From Streptomyces sp. NRRL B-1347 (GTDB lineage Bacteria; Actinomycetota; Actinomycetes; Streptomycetales; Streptomycetaceae), in contig NZ_JOJM01000044.1 of NCBI RefSeq assembly GCF_000720325.1, positions 3,719 to 67,718 of the forward strand: 64,000 nt of DNA, given 5' to 3'. Of this stretch, positions 19,831 to 28,950 are shown piece by piece. The notes below the pieces were generated by a model. It did not search any database. It was not told where the DNA came from and saw only the letters and a program-made list of their open reading frames with translations. The stretch's first letter is position 1. Each line of letters starts with the position of its first letter. Position numbers and translations under genes: made by a program.

Positions 19831-21469
19831 GAAAACCTCTCCCGAGTGTCGGCTGAGCAATAGATCTGCAGCGGAGTCGGCGCTGCAAACCAGTCGAAGG
19901 ATCGGATGCGCTATCTGTGTGCCGCTGGCGGTGATATCAGGGTTGGCTCACTTCGAGAGTCAACGGTTCATCTGACCCGCAGCGGAAAACTGCGATGCCC
20001 CTGTGGGGTGGGAGGCCACGCAGTGAATCCGCGTACTCGCCGGTGGGCGTCATCGGGTTGACCGGCACCGCGAGCGCGCTTGCTGCTCCCTGGCCCGGCT
20101 TCAGGCGCCGGCCAGAGCGGGCCGTCGGGGCGTGACAGACCGAGTGGCAAGTGGTGCCGCTTCGGCAGATCCACTCCCGCATCGACGGCCGGGCCGCCCT
20201 GTCGCCGACATCTGCGCCGCCGTGGTGCCTGATCTCATGATCAGAAAGGTAGGTACCAGAATGAGCCGATACTAGAGATATACGGTCAGAGTTGTTGCCC
20301 AAAAGGGCATGTCTTCCTGGTCGCAAGGGGTCGGGCTGACTCGTGGCAGCGGACCTCGAGGACGTGGACGGGGCGCGGCACGGAGCGGCGGCGGGCCAGG
20401 GCGTGGCCTTGCGGAGGAGACGGCCAGCAGAGCGGCACCGCACCCGCGGGCGTACTGCGTGTCGGTGCGGAACCGGCACGGGTCTCCGACCTCGACCAGC
20501 AGGTCCATGGCGGTGACTGTGCCGATGCGGCAGATCTCGGCGTGTGTGCGGCCCAGGGGGGACCCCAGTGTCCGGCAGCACGCGGCCGCCGGGCCACCGG
20601 CCGCCACGACCCGCCCGCCCTGCCGGGCGCCGAGGATGAGGACGAACGTGAAGGGGGTTCGGGGCGTGGCACGGCTGCGTTCCCTCATCGGGGAACAGAT
20701 CACACGCGCGATGCGCCGGAGCCCCGAGGGGTGTGAGGAAGAGCAGCCACGAGGTGTGTGGCGGACAGTGGAGCGCAGTGCTGGGAGTGTTGAGCACGTC
20801 GGTCTCACAGACCGCGATGCCATCGCAGGCCACCACGCCGGTGAGGCGTTGCCGCACGCCAACGCCCATGGTGGAGTCCACCACCCCGGCCAGGCGGGTT
20901 GGCGCCGCGCGTACGGCCGTTGGGCCACGACTGCGCGTCGTCCGCCTGCCCTAAGTCCTGCCTCGCGATGTCAACCATGGTCAAGGGACTCCGTTCTTAG
21001 CATCTAGTGTGCTGCTGCGTTGGACTGGTGGCAGGCGTGAGCGCTCTTGGCCCCTTGCAGCGCACGGCTCTGAGAGTCCTCCGTTTCGGACTCGTCCGCG
21101 TTCTCGCCACAGATAGGGCTACTGTTCACCTTCTGAACGGCCACGATGTCGGGGGCGGAGGCAAGGAGCAGCTCATCCTCCAGGTTTCCTCCCGGGTTCC
21201 GTGGCGCGTCCCAGGGGCGCTGTTCTGCAGGTTGAAGGCGGCTGCCGTGTAGTTCTGCACAGCGGCCGGGGTCGGCGGTCCCTGGGTGACCACAAGGTCT
21301 GCAGCGGCGTTGTGAGCACGGCCAGCGCCACGGCTCCCGCCAAGCCCTGCCGGCGGGGGCCCGGCGCGGGCGGTAGGGATGTTCATGGTGCCGGATGGTA
21401 ATAGCAGTTGTTCAACGGCCAATCAACAACTGTTGAACGAGCGCGGTCATGGGGCACCGTGGCCGACCG
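19831..21469. other. Long stretch without a convincing gene
   Basis: Apart from the transposase fragment at 20404-20556, no frame here has a good start, coding-like composition or a recognisable motif. Frames are short, rich in Arg/Pro/Ser and overlapping on both strands, as in decayed DNA. A nested inverted repeat, AGTTGTTCAAC against its partners AACAACT and GTTGAAC, lies at 21406-21438. Confidence 0.6.
20404..20556 (-). pseudogene. IS110-family transposase fragment
   Basis: One minus-strand frame reads GTVTAMDLLVEVGDPCRF followed by RTDTQYARGCGAALLAVSS. This resembles the C-terminal transposase_20 segment of IS110 elements (PGIGxxTAxxLLAEIGDxxRFxSxxxLAAYAGL). Only about 50 codons are recognisable; neither the N-terminal DEDD domain nor terminal repeats were found. 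Confidence 0.5.
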
Positions 21470-21600
21470 TCAGCCGAGCCCCACCCGCACCGTCTTGTGC
21501 GGCTCCGGCCCGCCCTCCGTGCCCCATCGGTCCGCGAACGCCGCCACCAGGGCAAGCCCCCCGGCCCGACTCGTCGTCCGGCTCGGGCTTACTGGCTCTG
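21470..21600 (-). pseudogene. Tail of a HATPase/RsbW-like ATP-binding protein, frameshifted
   Basis: The minus strand gives PDDESGRG in one frame and, after a run of six G where five would keep frame, LALVAAFADRWGTEGG and then PEPHKTVRVGLG-stop. This is the usual C-terminus of Streptomyces anti-sigma-like ATP-binding proteins (ESGRGLxLVxALADRWG, then GKTVWxEL). The 5' part is absent: recognisable sequence stops at about 21600, just beside the IS5-like remnant. Confidence 0.6.
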
Positions 21601-21652
21601 ACGCAAGCGGTTCATCATATGACGTTCAGCTTGCCGACTCTTTGGTGTGGTT

Positions 21653-22230
21653 ATGGAGGGGAGTCTGTCGAGGCCGTTGATCGTGCCGGACGAACTGTGG
21701 TCGCTCATCGAGCCGTTGCTGTCTGATCCTGCTCCGAAGCCGGTCGAAGACAGACCGCGGATACCGGACCGGCGAGCCTTGTGCGGGATCCTCTTCGTCC
21801 TGCACACAGGCATCCAATGAGAGTACGTGCCCCAGGAGTTGGGCTTCGGTTCGGGCATGACCTGCCCGCAGGGGCCCCAAAGCGGGCCCAGCCCGGTCGA
21901 CCGCGCACGGCCGGGCAGGCAAGCGCCACCTCATCGCCGATGGGCAGGGCATCCCGCTCACCGTGTCGCTGAGCGGCGGAAACCGCAACGACGTCACGCA
22001 ACTCCCGCCCCTCCTTGGCAAGATCGCGCCCTGTCATCGCGGAGCGGGGCCAACCGCACGGCACCGGCCTGGGCATCTTCCGATACCTCGCCGAGCCCGC
22101 GATCTCCTGGCTGCACGGCTTCCGTCGGCTGCGTATCCGCTGGGAACGACGCGACGACATCCACGAAGCCCTTCCTCGGCTTGGTGGCTTCACGGCCTTG
22201 CGGCTCACTGCTTCGCTTGGGCATCCATAG
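21653..22230 (+). pseudogene. Degenerate IS5-family (IS4811-like) transposase
   Basis: The N-terminus MEGSLSRPLIVPDELWSLIE and following text match the DUF4096 start of IS5-family transposases common in Streptomyces. A stop after HTGIQ, several frame changes and missing blocks follow. Recognisable later pieces are LIADGQGIPLTVSLSGGN (near 21930-21990) and WLHGFRRLRIRWERRDDIHE (near 22110-22170). It is well below the usual length and cannot be active. Its end overlaps the 3' end of the convergent BAHD-like gene. Confidence 0.7.
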
Positions 22231-23620
22231 AAGTCAGCGGAAATGCCTCGCCGGAGTCCGCGTAAGGGTGGAACCGGCCGACCCAGGAGGGATCCTGAAG
22301 GGCGCGGACCTGGGCACGGGGCAGTGCCATATGCACATCGCGGGCGCCGTCCTGGTCGGCCGGGGTCGGCGCGATGTGCACGGTCCAGGGAACCACCATG
22401 GAGGTGAAGTCGTACCAGAAGGGGGTGCCTTGCCCGAAGTCGATGCTGTAGAAGGGCAGCTTCGACCAGTTGTTGATCGCGATCGTGCTGTCGAACGAGT
22501 CCAGCGCCATCGTGGTCATGACACGCTTGAGGCGCCCCGCATCGCGTTCGGCACAGAGAAACGCCACTTCCTCGCGGATTCTCTCCTCTGTGTTCTCGGC
22601 ATGAGCCGCGCGGACCGTCACGGCGACCTCGCCGAGCGGGCGGGAGCGCAGTTCGCCTGTGGTCATCCTGGGCCGGGTATTGGTGACGGCGTTGCCCCAG
22701 TAGTCATCCGGTACGGCTCCGCCGACGAACGAACGGAAGTCGGCGATGAGGCCGAGCCTTTCGTCGCTCGTGTCGGGGCGGTCACGTAATGCGCCGAGGA
22801 CTTTCCAGAGATGGGCGGTCAGCGCGTCATTGGTCGACACCCACTGCTCCGTGCCGGCGAGGTCGGCCATCGCGGTGGCCTTGATGGTGGCCAGTTCAGC
22901 CGCCGTGAAGCGGGTGGTCACCGTCGTCACGCTGCCGAGGCTGCCCCGCAGGATGCGGCCGAGGAAGGCGGCCTTCCGGCCTCGCTCCATGACCGTGAGA
23001 TGGGCGCCGCCCGTACCGGTGTCACCCGTGGCCGACGCGGCGAGCGCGTCGATGACTCCACGGTCGTGGCTGGGCTCGGAGGACCCGAGGCCTCGGTGCT
23101 CGCGCGCCCAGCTCTCCAGGAAGCTCATATAGCTGGTCCCGTCGGCCACGGCGTGGTTCATCGTGAGGCCCAGAATGGAGCCGCCGCCCTGCATATGGGT
23201 GAGCTTCACCGTGAAAAGCGGCGTATCGCGGTCAACCACCCAGAACGGCATGGCGTGACTGAGATGACGCTCCAGCCCCTTCTTCGCCGTGCGGCGAGGC
23301 CCGTAGTCCGGCATGGGCACGGACGCGTGTGCCTCGACGAAGCGCACACCGGCGTCGTCGCAGAGCACGCTGAGACCGCCGTCGGGATCCCTTTTCATGC
23401 GGCCCGCAAGGATCGGGAAGTTGCGCAATGTCCTGCCGAGGGAGGCGCGGAGCGCCTCGCCGTCGAGTGTCTCCCGGTAGAAGAAGACACGTGGCGTGTA
23501 GACCGTGCCGATGAGCATGTCGTAGACGCTCAGCCGTATGCGGTCACCGCTCGCCTCTCCGGCACGTACGGCTAACGTTCGTTTGGCGCCGCTCGCGGTG
23601 GCGGATGCCGTCATACTCAC
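22205..23620 (-). CDS. BAHD-like acyltransferase (transferase family, CoA-dependent)
   Basis: The 471-residue protein has both BAHD hallmarks: HAVADG at 156-161 (catalytic His in HxxxDG) and DFGQG at 394-398, in the place of DFGWG. Spacing and length fit this mainly plant and fungal family, which moves acyl groups from CoA to alcohols or amines. The start is GTG 23620 or ATG 23614; neither has a strong RBS. It stands alone between insertion remnants and the aldehyde dehydrogenase locus, so its pathway is unclear. It could acylate the product of the PKS cluster to the left. Condensation-type enzymes share HHxxxD, but the DFGxG motif favours BAHD. Confidence 0.78.
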   Translation of the reverse strand: MSMTASATASGAKRTLAVRAGEASGDRIRLSVYDMLIGTVYTPRVFFYRETLDGEALRASLGRTLRNFPILAGRMKRDPDGGLSVLCDDAGVRFVEAHASVPMPDYGPRRTAKKGLERHLSHAMPFWVVDRDTPLFTVKLTHMQGGGSILGLTMNHAVADGTSYMSFLESWAREHRGLGSSEPSHDRGVIDALAASATGDTGTGGAHLTVMERGRKAAFLGRILRGSLGSVTTVTTRFTAAELATIKATAMADLAGTEQWVSTNDALTAHLWKVLGALRDRPDTSDERLGLIADFRSFVGGAVPDDYWGNAVTNTRPRMTTGELRSRPLGEVAVTVRAAHAENTEERIREEVAFLCAERDAGRLKRVMTTMALDSFDSTIAINNWSKLPFYSIDFGQGTPFWYDFTSMVVPWTVHIAPTPADQDGARDVHMALPRAQVRALQDPSWVGRFHPYADSGEAFPLTSMDAQAKQ

Positions 23621-23666
23621 ACGCTCTTTCGTCCGGACCGAACACGCTGTCGCGTCGACGCGTTGA

Positions 23667-23717
23667 CCCTAAACCCCCGATCGTGAGCGGCCTCAGGGAG
23701 TGGAACCGGGTTTAGGG
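23667..23717. promoter_or_regulatory. Inverted repeat upstream of the BAHD-like gene
   Basis: A perfect 10-bp inverted repeat, CCCTAAACCC (23667-23676) and GGGTTTAGGG (23708-23717), has a 31-nt spacer, 46 nt upstream of the acyltransferase start. It may be an operator. The rest of the 23621-24048 gap shows no gene. Confidence 0.45.
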
Positions 23718-24000
23718 AAACCCCCCACCTTCCGTCGAAGTCGATCTTTCCCGGGTGTCGTGGGCGTACTACGGGCCGTCCGGCGAAGCACGCGACGGAG
23801 CCGCACGTCGATGCGTCCGCGTACACCAAGAACTGGGCGCGGATCCCGCCGAGTGTGCTCGCCGCGCGAGCCAGAGTGCCGCTGCGCGGGGCGCGTTTGG
23901 TCCGTGACTGGTCCGGAAGCAGTGGTCAGGAGTGGGATTCCCGCGGGAGGAACTGGAATCCATCGAGCAAGACGGACTCGCTGATGATTGCGTCGTCGGT

Positions 24001-24036
24001 AGGCGCCTGACGGGCGAAAGTCCAGGTCAGGCGCCT
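24001..24036. terminator. Hairpin terminator of the aldehyde dehydrogenase gene
   Basis: A perfect 11-bp inverted repeat (24001-24011 with 24026-24036) lies 12 nt downstream of the stop codon of the leftward aldehyde dehydrogenase gene, with a 14-nt loop. Confidence 0.7.
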
Positions 24037-24048
24037 CCTTTTGCGCGT

Positions 24049-25572
24049 CTAGAAGAAGCCGAGCTTCTTCGGCGAGTACGACACCAGGAGGTTCTTCGTC
24101 TGCTGGTAGTGCTCCAGCATCATCTTGTGCGTCTCGCGGCCGATGCCGGACTGCTTGTAGCCGCCGAAGGCGGCGTGCGCCGGGTAGGCGTGGTAGCAGT
24201 TCGTCCAGACACGGCCCGCCTGGATCGAACGCCCCGCGCGGTACGCGGTGTTGATGTCCCGCGTCCAGACGCCCGCGCCGAGCCCGTACAGGGTGTCGTT
24301 GGCGATTTTGATCGCGTCGTCGAAGTCGTTGAACGACGCCACCGAGACGACCGGGCCGAAGATCTCCTCCTGGAAGATGCGCATCCGGTTGTCGCCCTCG
24401 AAGATCGTCGGCTGTACGTACCAGCCGCCGGCCAACTCGCCGTCGTACTCGATGCGCTGGCCACCGGTGAGGATCTTCGCGCCCTCCTGCTGCCCGATGT
24501 CCAGGTAGGAGAGGATCTTCTCCAGCTGGTCGTTGGAGGCCTGGGCGCCGATCATCGTGTCCGTGTCCAGCGGGTGGCCCGGCTTGATCAGCTCGGTGCG
24601 GGCGACCGCCGCTTCCAGGAACTCGCTGTAGTTCCCGCGCTGGACGAGCGCCCGCGAGGGACAGGTGCAGACCTCGCCCTGGTTGAGCGCGAACATCGTG
24701 AAGCCTTCGAGGGCCTTGTCGCGGAAGTCGTCGTCGGCCGCCCAGACGTCGTCGAAGAAGATGTTCGGGCTCTTGCCGCCCAGCTCCAACGTGACCGGCT
24801 TGATGTTCTCCGAGGCGTACTGCATGATCAGCCGCCCCGTCGTGGTCTCGCCGGTGAACGCGACCTTCGCCACGCGCGGGCTCGACGCCAGCGGCTTGCC
24901 CGCCTCCACGCCGAAGCCGTTGACGACGTTCACCACACCGGGCGGCAGCAGGTCGCTCACGAGGTTCAGCCACACGTGGATCGACGCCGGGGTCTGCTCG
25001 GCGGGCTTGAGCACCACGGCGTTCCCCGCGGCGAGCGCGGGCGCCAGCTTCCACGTCGCCATCAGGATCGGGAAGTTCCACGGAATGATCTGCGCCACCA
25101 CACCGAGCGGCTCGTGGAAGTGGTACGCCACGGTGTCGTCGTCGACCTCGCTGAGCGTCCCCTCCTGCGCGCGGATCACCCCCGCGAAGTACCGGAAGTG
25201 ATCGATGGCGAGCGGGATGTCCGCCGCCAGCGTCTCCCGTACCGGCTTGCCGTTCTCCCAGCTCTCCGCCACCGCCAACTGCTCGAGGTTGGCCTCCATG
25301 CGGTCCGCGATCTGCCGGAGGACGGCCGCGCGCTCACCTGCGGACGTACGCCCCCACGCGGGCGCGGCGGCGTGCGCCGCGTCCAGCGCCCGTTCCACGT
25401 CCTCGGCCGTACCCCGGGCGATCTCCGTGAACGGCTGCCCGTTGACCGGACTCGGGTTCTCGAAGTACTGCCCACGAGCCGGCGGCACGTACTCGCCCCC
25501 GATGAAGTGGTCGTACCTGGCCTGGTAGGACACGACTGCGCCCTCGGTACCGGGCGCCGCGTAACGGGCCAT
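24049..25572 (-). CDS. NAD-dependent aldehyde dehydrogenase (acetaldehyde/ExaC-AldB type)
   Basis: The 507-residue enzyme oxidises aldehydes to acids with NAD. Visible motifs are IIPWNFP (cofactor binding), FTGETTTGR, catalytic Glu in ELGGKSPN, catalytic Cys in [10 protein letters not shown], and [10 protein letters not shown]. The C-terminus [12 protein letters not shown] is typical of the cytosolic acetaldehyde dehydrogenase group. The start at ATG 25572 was chosen because GGAGG precedes it by 8 nt; a longer frame exists but lacks such a site. The neighbouring GAF-domain regulator on the same strand, upstream, is of the type that controls acetoin and alcohol/aldehyde catabolism, so this is probably a small aldehyde detoxification unit. 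Confidence 0.95.
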   Translation of the reverse strand: MARYAAPGTEGAVVSYQARYDHFIGGEYVPPARGQYFENPSPVNGQPFTEIARGTAEDVERALDAAHAAAPAWGRTSAGERAAVLRQIADRMEANLEQLAVAESWENGKPVRETLAADIPLAIDHFRYFAGVIRAQEGTLSEVDDDTVAYHFHEPLGVVAQIIPWNFPILMATWKLAPALAAGNAVVLKPAEQTPASIHVWLNLVSDLLPPGVVNVVNGFGVEAGKPLASSPRVAKVAFTGETTTGRLIMQYASENIKPVTLELGGKSPNIFFDDVWAADDDFRDKALEGFTMFALNQGEVCTCPSRALVQRGNYSEFLEAAVARTELIKPGHPLDTDTMIGAQASNDQLEKILSYLDIGQQEGAKILTGGQRIEYDGELAGGWYVQPTIFEGDNRMRIFQEEIFGPVVSVASFNDFDDAIKIANDTLYGLGAGVWTRDINTAYRAGRSIQAGRVWTNCYHAYPAHAAFGGYKQSGIGRETHKMMLEHYQQTKNLLVSYSPKKLGFF

Positions 25573-25719
25573 CTTGACTGCCTCCCCGGACACGCTGCCC
25601 GCCGTTGGGCAGCTCTCGGCCGGGAGCGTACGGAGGGCGAGGTTGCAAGTACGTTGCGTGCGGGCGGGGCCGCGCGTACTTCGGCACGTGCACGGGTGTG
25701 CGCGTACGCAGGGACTGCC

Positions 25720-26997
25720 CTACGGTCGGGGCGAGCGGCCGCACCCGTCCGCCGTGAGCTCCTGGTCCAGGGCCCGGAGGCGGGCCACCACCGGTGCCGT
25801 CGGCCGCACCGCGGCAAGCGCCCGCCACACCTCCACGTCGTCCTCGCCCCACGGCGCGTGCGCCCAGTCCGACAGGAGGTCCGGGTCGCCACGGGCGATC
25901 AGCGCCGCCCGCATCTGGTCCGTGAGCCGCCGCCGCAACCGCACCACCGCGGGCGCCCGCGCCCCCGGCAGCAGCGGCCCCGAGTAGACGGAGAACGCCG
26001 CCGTCACCGCCCCGCAGCCGAGCCGCCGCTCCACCACGTCCACATCCGACGTGACCGGCACCGCGAGGCGGTACGGCCGCGACCGCAGCACCTCGGGCCC
26101 GAGGACCTGCCGCAGCCGCGTCAGCTCCGCCCGCAACGTCACCGGCGTCACCGCCTCGTCCTCGTACAGCGCGCACAGCAGTTCGTCGCCGCTGAGGCCC
26201 TCCGGGTGCCGGGCCAGCAGCACCATGATCTCGCTGTGCCGTCGGCTCAGGCGTCGCTTGCGTCCCCCCACGAGCACCAAGGCCTCGTCCCGGCCGAGCG
26301 CCGTCAGCTCCAAGACGTCCGCGGGATCCGCCGCCGGTGCCAGCAGGGCCAGTTGGGACTCCGCCGCTCGTGCCACCGCCTGCACGAAGGCCAGGCTGTG
26401 CGGATGCGCCAGGCCGTCCCCGCCGGTCACGTCGACAGCCCCGAGCAGTCGCCCGGTACGCGGGTCGTGCACCGGCGCGGCCGCACACGTCCACGACTGG
26501 ACCTCGCGGACGAAGTGCTCCGTGGCGAACACCTGCACCGGGCGGTCGACGGCCACGGCCGTCCCCGGCGCGTTGGTCCCCATCGCCGACTCCGCCCAGC
26601 GCGCGCCCGGCACGAAGTTCATCCGCCCCGCCCGTGCCCGGGTCGTGGCGTGGCCCTCGACCCACAGCATCCTGCCGTGCGCGTCGCACACCGCCAGCAG
26701 GTGCTCGCCGTCCTTGGCGAAGCCCCCCATCAACTCCCGGAACAGCGGCATCACCCGCGACAGCGGATGCTCCGCCCGGTAAGCGCCCAGGTCCCCGGCC
26801 GTCAGCTCGACCGAGGCCCCGGTGTCCGCGGGGCTGACCCGGGCCCGCGCCGAACGCCGCCACGAGTCGGCCACCACGGAGCGCACCGGACGGGCGACGG
26901 TACCCGCCGTGGTGAACCGCTCATGGGCACGGCGCATCGTGCGCACCCGCTCGGCGGGGTCGGCGCCGGGCTCGAGGGCCACCCATGGATCGGTCAA
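25720..26997 (-). CDS. GAF-domain transcriptional regulator, AcoR-like
   Basis: The 425-residue protein has an N-terminal region (VVADSWRRSARARV) and a GAF domain (about 90-230; GTNAPGTAVAVDRPVQVFATEHF) like the sensory half of AcoR-type activators. There is no AAA+ sigma-54 domain. Instead residues about 270-345 look like a winged helix (LSRRHSEIMVLLARHPEGLS, TLRAELTRLRQVLG), as in many Streptomyces members. It lies 148 nt upstream of the aldehyde dehydrogenase on the same strand and probably controls it in response to a small volatile or aldehyde ligand. The ligand is unknown. Confidence 0.85.
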   Translation of the reverse strand: MTDPWVALEPGADPAERVRTMRRAHERFTTAGTVARPVRSVVADSWRRSARARVSPADTGASVELTAGDLGAYRAEHPLSRVMPLFRELMGGFAKDGEHLLAVCDAHGRMLWVEGHATTRARAGRMNFVPGARWAESAMGTNAPGTAVAVDRPVQVFATEHFVREVQSWTCAAAPVHDPRTGRLLGAVDVTGGDGLAHPHSLAFVQAVARAAESQLALLAPAADPADVLELTALGRDEALVLVGGRKRRLSRRHSEIMVLLARHPEGLSGDELLCALYEDEAVTPVTLRAELTRLRQVLGPEVLRSRPYRLAVPVTSDVDVVERRLGCGAVTAAFSVYSGPLLPGARAPAVVRLRRRLTDQMRAALIARGDPDLLSDWAHAPWGEDDVEVWRALAAVRPTAPVVARLRALDQELTADGCGRSPRP

Positions 26998-27114
26998 GTC
27001 GGCCTCCCGGACGGCGGTGACGGCGATGGCAGCGGTGCGGTGCTGCCATCGTCACCCCGGGAACAGAAGCCGACAAGCGCCCGCGCACCCCCGCTGGCCG
27101 GTCTTCCCCGGCCG

Positions 27115-27798
27115 TCAGACGGAGTTGACCATGCGGATGTAGCGCGACCAGTCCCAGTACCGTCCGGGGTCCGTGTGATCGGAGCCGGGGACCTCGACGT
27201 GGCCGATGATGCGCTGACGGTCCTTGGGGATGGCGTACTTGTCGCAGATCGCCGCTGTCAGGCGCGCGGACTGCTCGTACATCTCGTCGGTGAAGTACTC
27301 CGGTTGATCCACCCATCCTTCGTGTTCGATGCCGATGCTGCGCGTGTTGTAGGTCCAGTTGCCCGCGTGCCAGGCGACGTTCCGCTCGCTGACGCACTGC
27401 GCGATGTGTCCGTCCGACGAGCGGACCACGTAGTGCGCGGACACCTTCTTCGCCGGGTTCTTGAAGATGGCCAGCGTGTCGGCGTACGTCTCCTGGGTGA
27501 CGTGCACGACGACGTAGGTGACGGGGTAGCTGCTGGGGCGGTTGGAGGCGGTGTAGTTCGAGGAGCTGGCCGGTACCCATTCGACGGGCGGGTAGGCGGC
27601 CGCGCGCGTCTTCGCCACGGCGTGGGGGGACGTCAGGAGGGCCGAAGGCACGGCGGCGAGAGTCGCGCCCTGGAGGAGACGGCGCCTGCTGGGCAGGAGT
27701 CTTGCCGCGTGCGGTGCCGCGTGTGGAGCCTGTGGCCGAGTGCTGTCGCCTGCCGCGTCCGTCGTCTGGTGCGTCGCTCGTTCACTTGCTTGATCCAT
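27115..27798 (-). CDS. Secreted N-acetylmuramoyl-L-alanine amidase (Amidase_2)
   Basis: The enzyme cleaves the bond between muramic acid and the peptide stem of peptidoglycan. The N-terminus has a Tat-type signal: LLPSRRRLLQGATLAAVP, then a hydrophobic stretch and an AVA-like cleavage region near residue 60. The amidase domain shows VVHVTQ at the first zinc site, SAHYVV, WHAGNW, SIGIEHEG and IIGHVEVPG followed by DPG, the usual Zn-binding His and Asp positions. The start at ATG 27798 is preceded by GAGAGG; a frame 38 codons longer would push the twin-arginine motif too far in. It is a single gene, with the 1.1 kb upstream empty of genes. Confidence 0.93.
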   Translation of the reverse strand: MDQASERATHQTTDAAGDSTRPQAPHAAPHAARLLPSRRRLLQGATLAAVPSALLTSPHAVAKTRAAAYPPVEWVPASSSNYTASNRPSSYPVTYVVVHVTQETYADTLAIFKNPAKKVSAHYVVRSSDGHIAQCVSERNVAWHAGNWTYNTRSIGIEHEGWVDQPEYFTDEMYEQSARLTAAICDKYAIPKDRQRIIGHVEVPGSDHTDPGRYWDWSRYIRMVNSV

Positions 27799-28950
27799 GG
27801 CTGTTCTGCCTCTCGGTGGGGGGAGGGTCTTGACCGCACGGTGAGTGCGTCTCAGGGTGCGTGGAAGGCTGGACCTTGCAGGCAGAGCTTCATATCTCGT
27901 GGCGCGCGGCATGGTCGCGATGGCGCTGTGCGGGGCCTGAGGCGGTCGCGCCGGGGGCCGCCGAGCCGTTCGGCGACGTGGCCGTCTCGCGCAGCCGGAT
28001 GTGCGAGACGCGCTGGATCTCGCATGCGGGCAGCCGCTCCTGGCGGAGCTTCGCCACGCACGTGTGGTGCGGGTCGCAGACGTTCGCCGAGCTCGCTTGG
28101 ACAGTGTGAGCGGCGTGCCCGTACGCGTCCAGATTGCTGAAGTCGAAATCGTGTGCGGGGTGTTGGGCGAGATGCTGTACGGGGTGTCGAGCGGGATTGG
28201 GTTCGGCGATCAGGTTGGGCACGGTGCCGGTCGTTGTGCGGGTGCGGGTGCGGGTGCGGGTGCGGGAGTGGGGCGCTGCATCGCTGATCGTCCAGGTGCG
28301 GCGGTCCGGCGCGGGGCGGAAGGCGAGCAGGGGTGGGGCGCTCATCGGGTGGTGCTCCGCTCTCGGCCGTGCGGCGTCAGGTCGCGCGGTGGGTCTGGGG
28401 CTTGGGGGAGGTGCAGGGCTTGCGGTGAGTCTGAGGCGCGCAGTGGGTCTGAGGCGTGTGGTGGGTCTGAGGCGTGAGGCTGGTCGGAGGTGCGCGGGCG
28501 GCCCGCACGAGCCGTCGCGGGCACGAGGGTGGCACTTCCGGCCACCGCCAAGTGGAGCTGACGCGCCGATCCCGGCTCGATTTCCCCCGACGTGCGAAAG
28601 CTCGGCATGTGAAACACCGACACGCGAATCCCCGACACGTGAATCCCCCGATCATCGCGGCCTGGCCCCGCCGTGTGCGAGGCGGCCGGCCCACGTGAAT
28701 AACCGTACGGGCGTGGGCGATTGAGGTGGAAGTGCTTGCAGCGTATCTGTGTACGGCACGCGGGCTGTGGAAAACCTGACCACTCGTGTGGGTGACAGGA
28801 GGAAGGGGGCAATGGTCAGGTGATGGGGGATAGCAGGCGGGGCGCGGGGGGACAGGGCGGCAGAGGCCCGCCGCACGCCCCGCCGGGCCGAGCAACGCCC
28901 CTCGAAAGGGCCGAAGCCAGCCAGGCGTCTCCGAGCCGGATCCGGTGGGG
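27799..28950. other. Gene-free stretch with simple repeats
   Basis: No frame has an RBS, a family motif and sensible composition together. The stretch holds five copies of GTGCGG (28236-28265), repeated GGGTCTGAGGC-like units around 28390-28480, and short repeats of the form CGACACGYGAATCCCC near 28617-28650. Overlapping frames on both strands come from these repeats. Confidence 0.55.
28236..28265 (+). repeat. Five tandem GTGCGG hexamers
   Basis: Five exact copies of a 6-nt unit lie in a non-coding stretch; they are prone to slippage and have no known role. Confidence 0.9.

Noticed and set aside
23932..28140. A 1402-codon plus-strand frame across the aldehyde dehydrogenase, regulator and amidase genes
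   Set aside because: It runs opposite three clearly recognisable minus-strand genes and has no coherent protein features.
28001..28345. Possible small protein on either strand
   Set aside because: Frames arise from GTGCGG and related simple repeats; no RBS, no family, and the apparent Cys-rich part appears in only one shadow frame.
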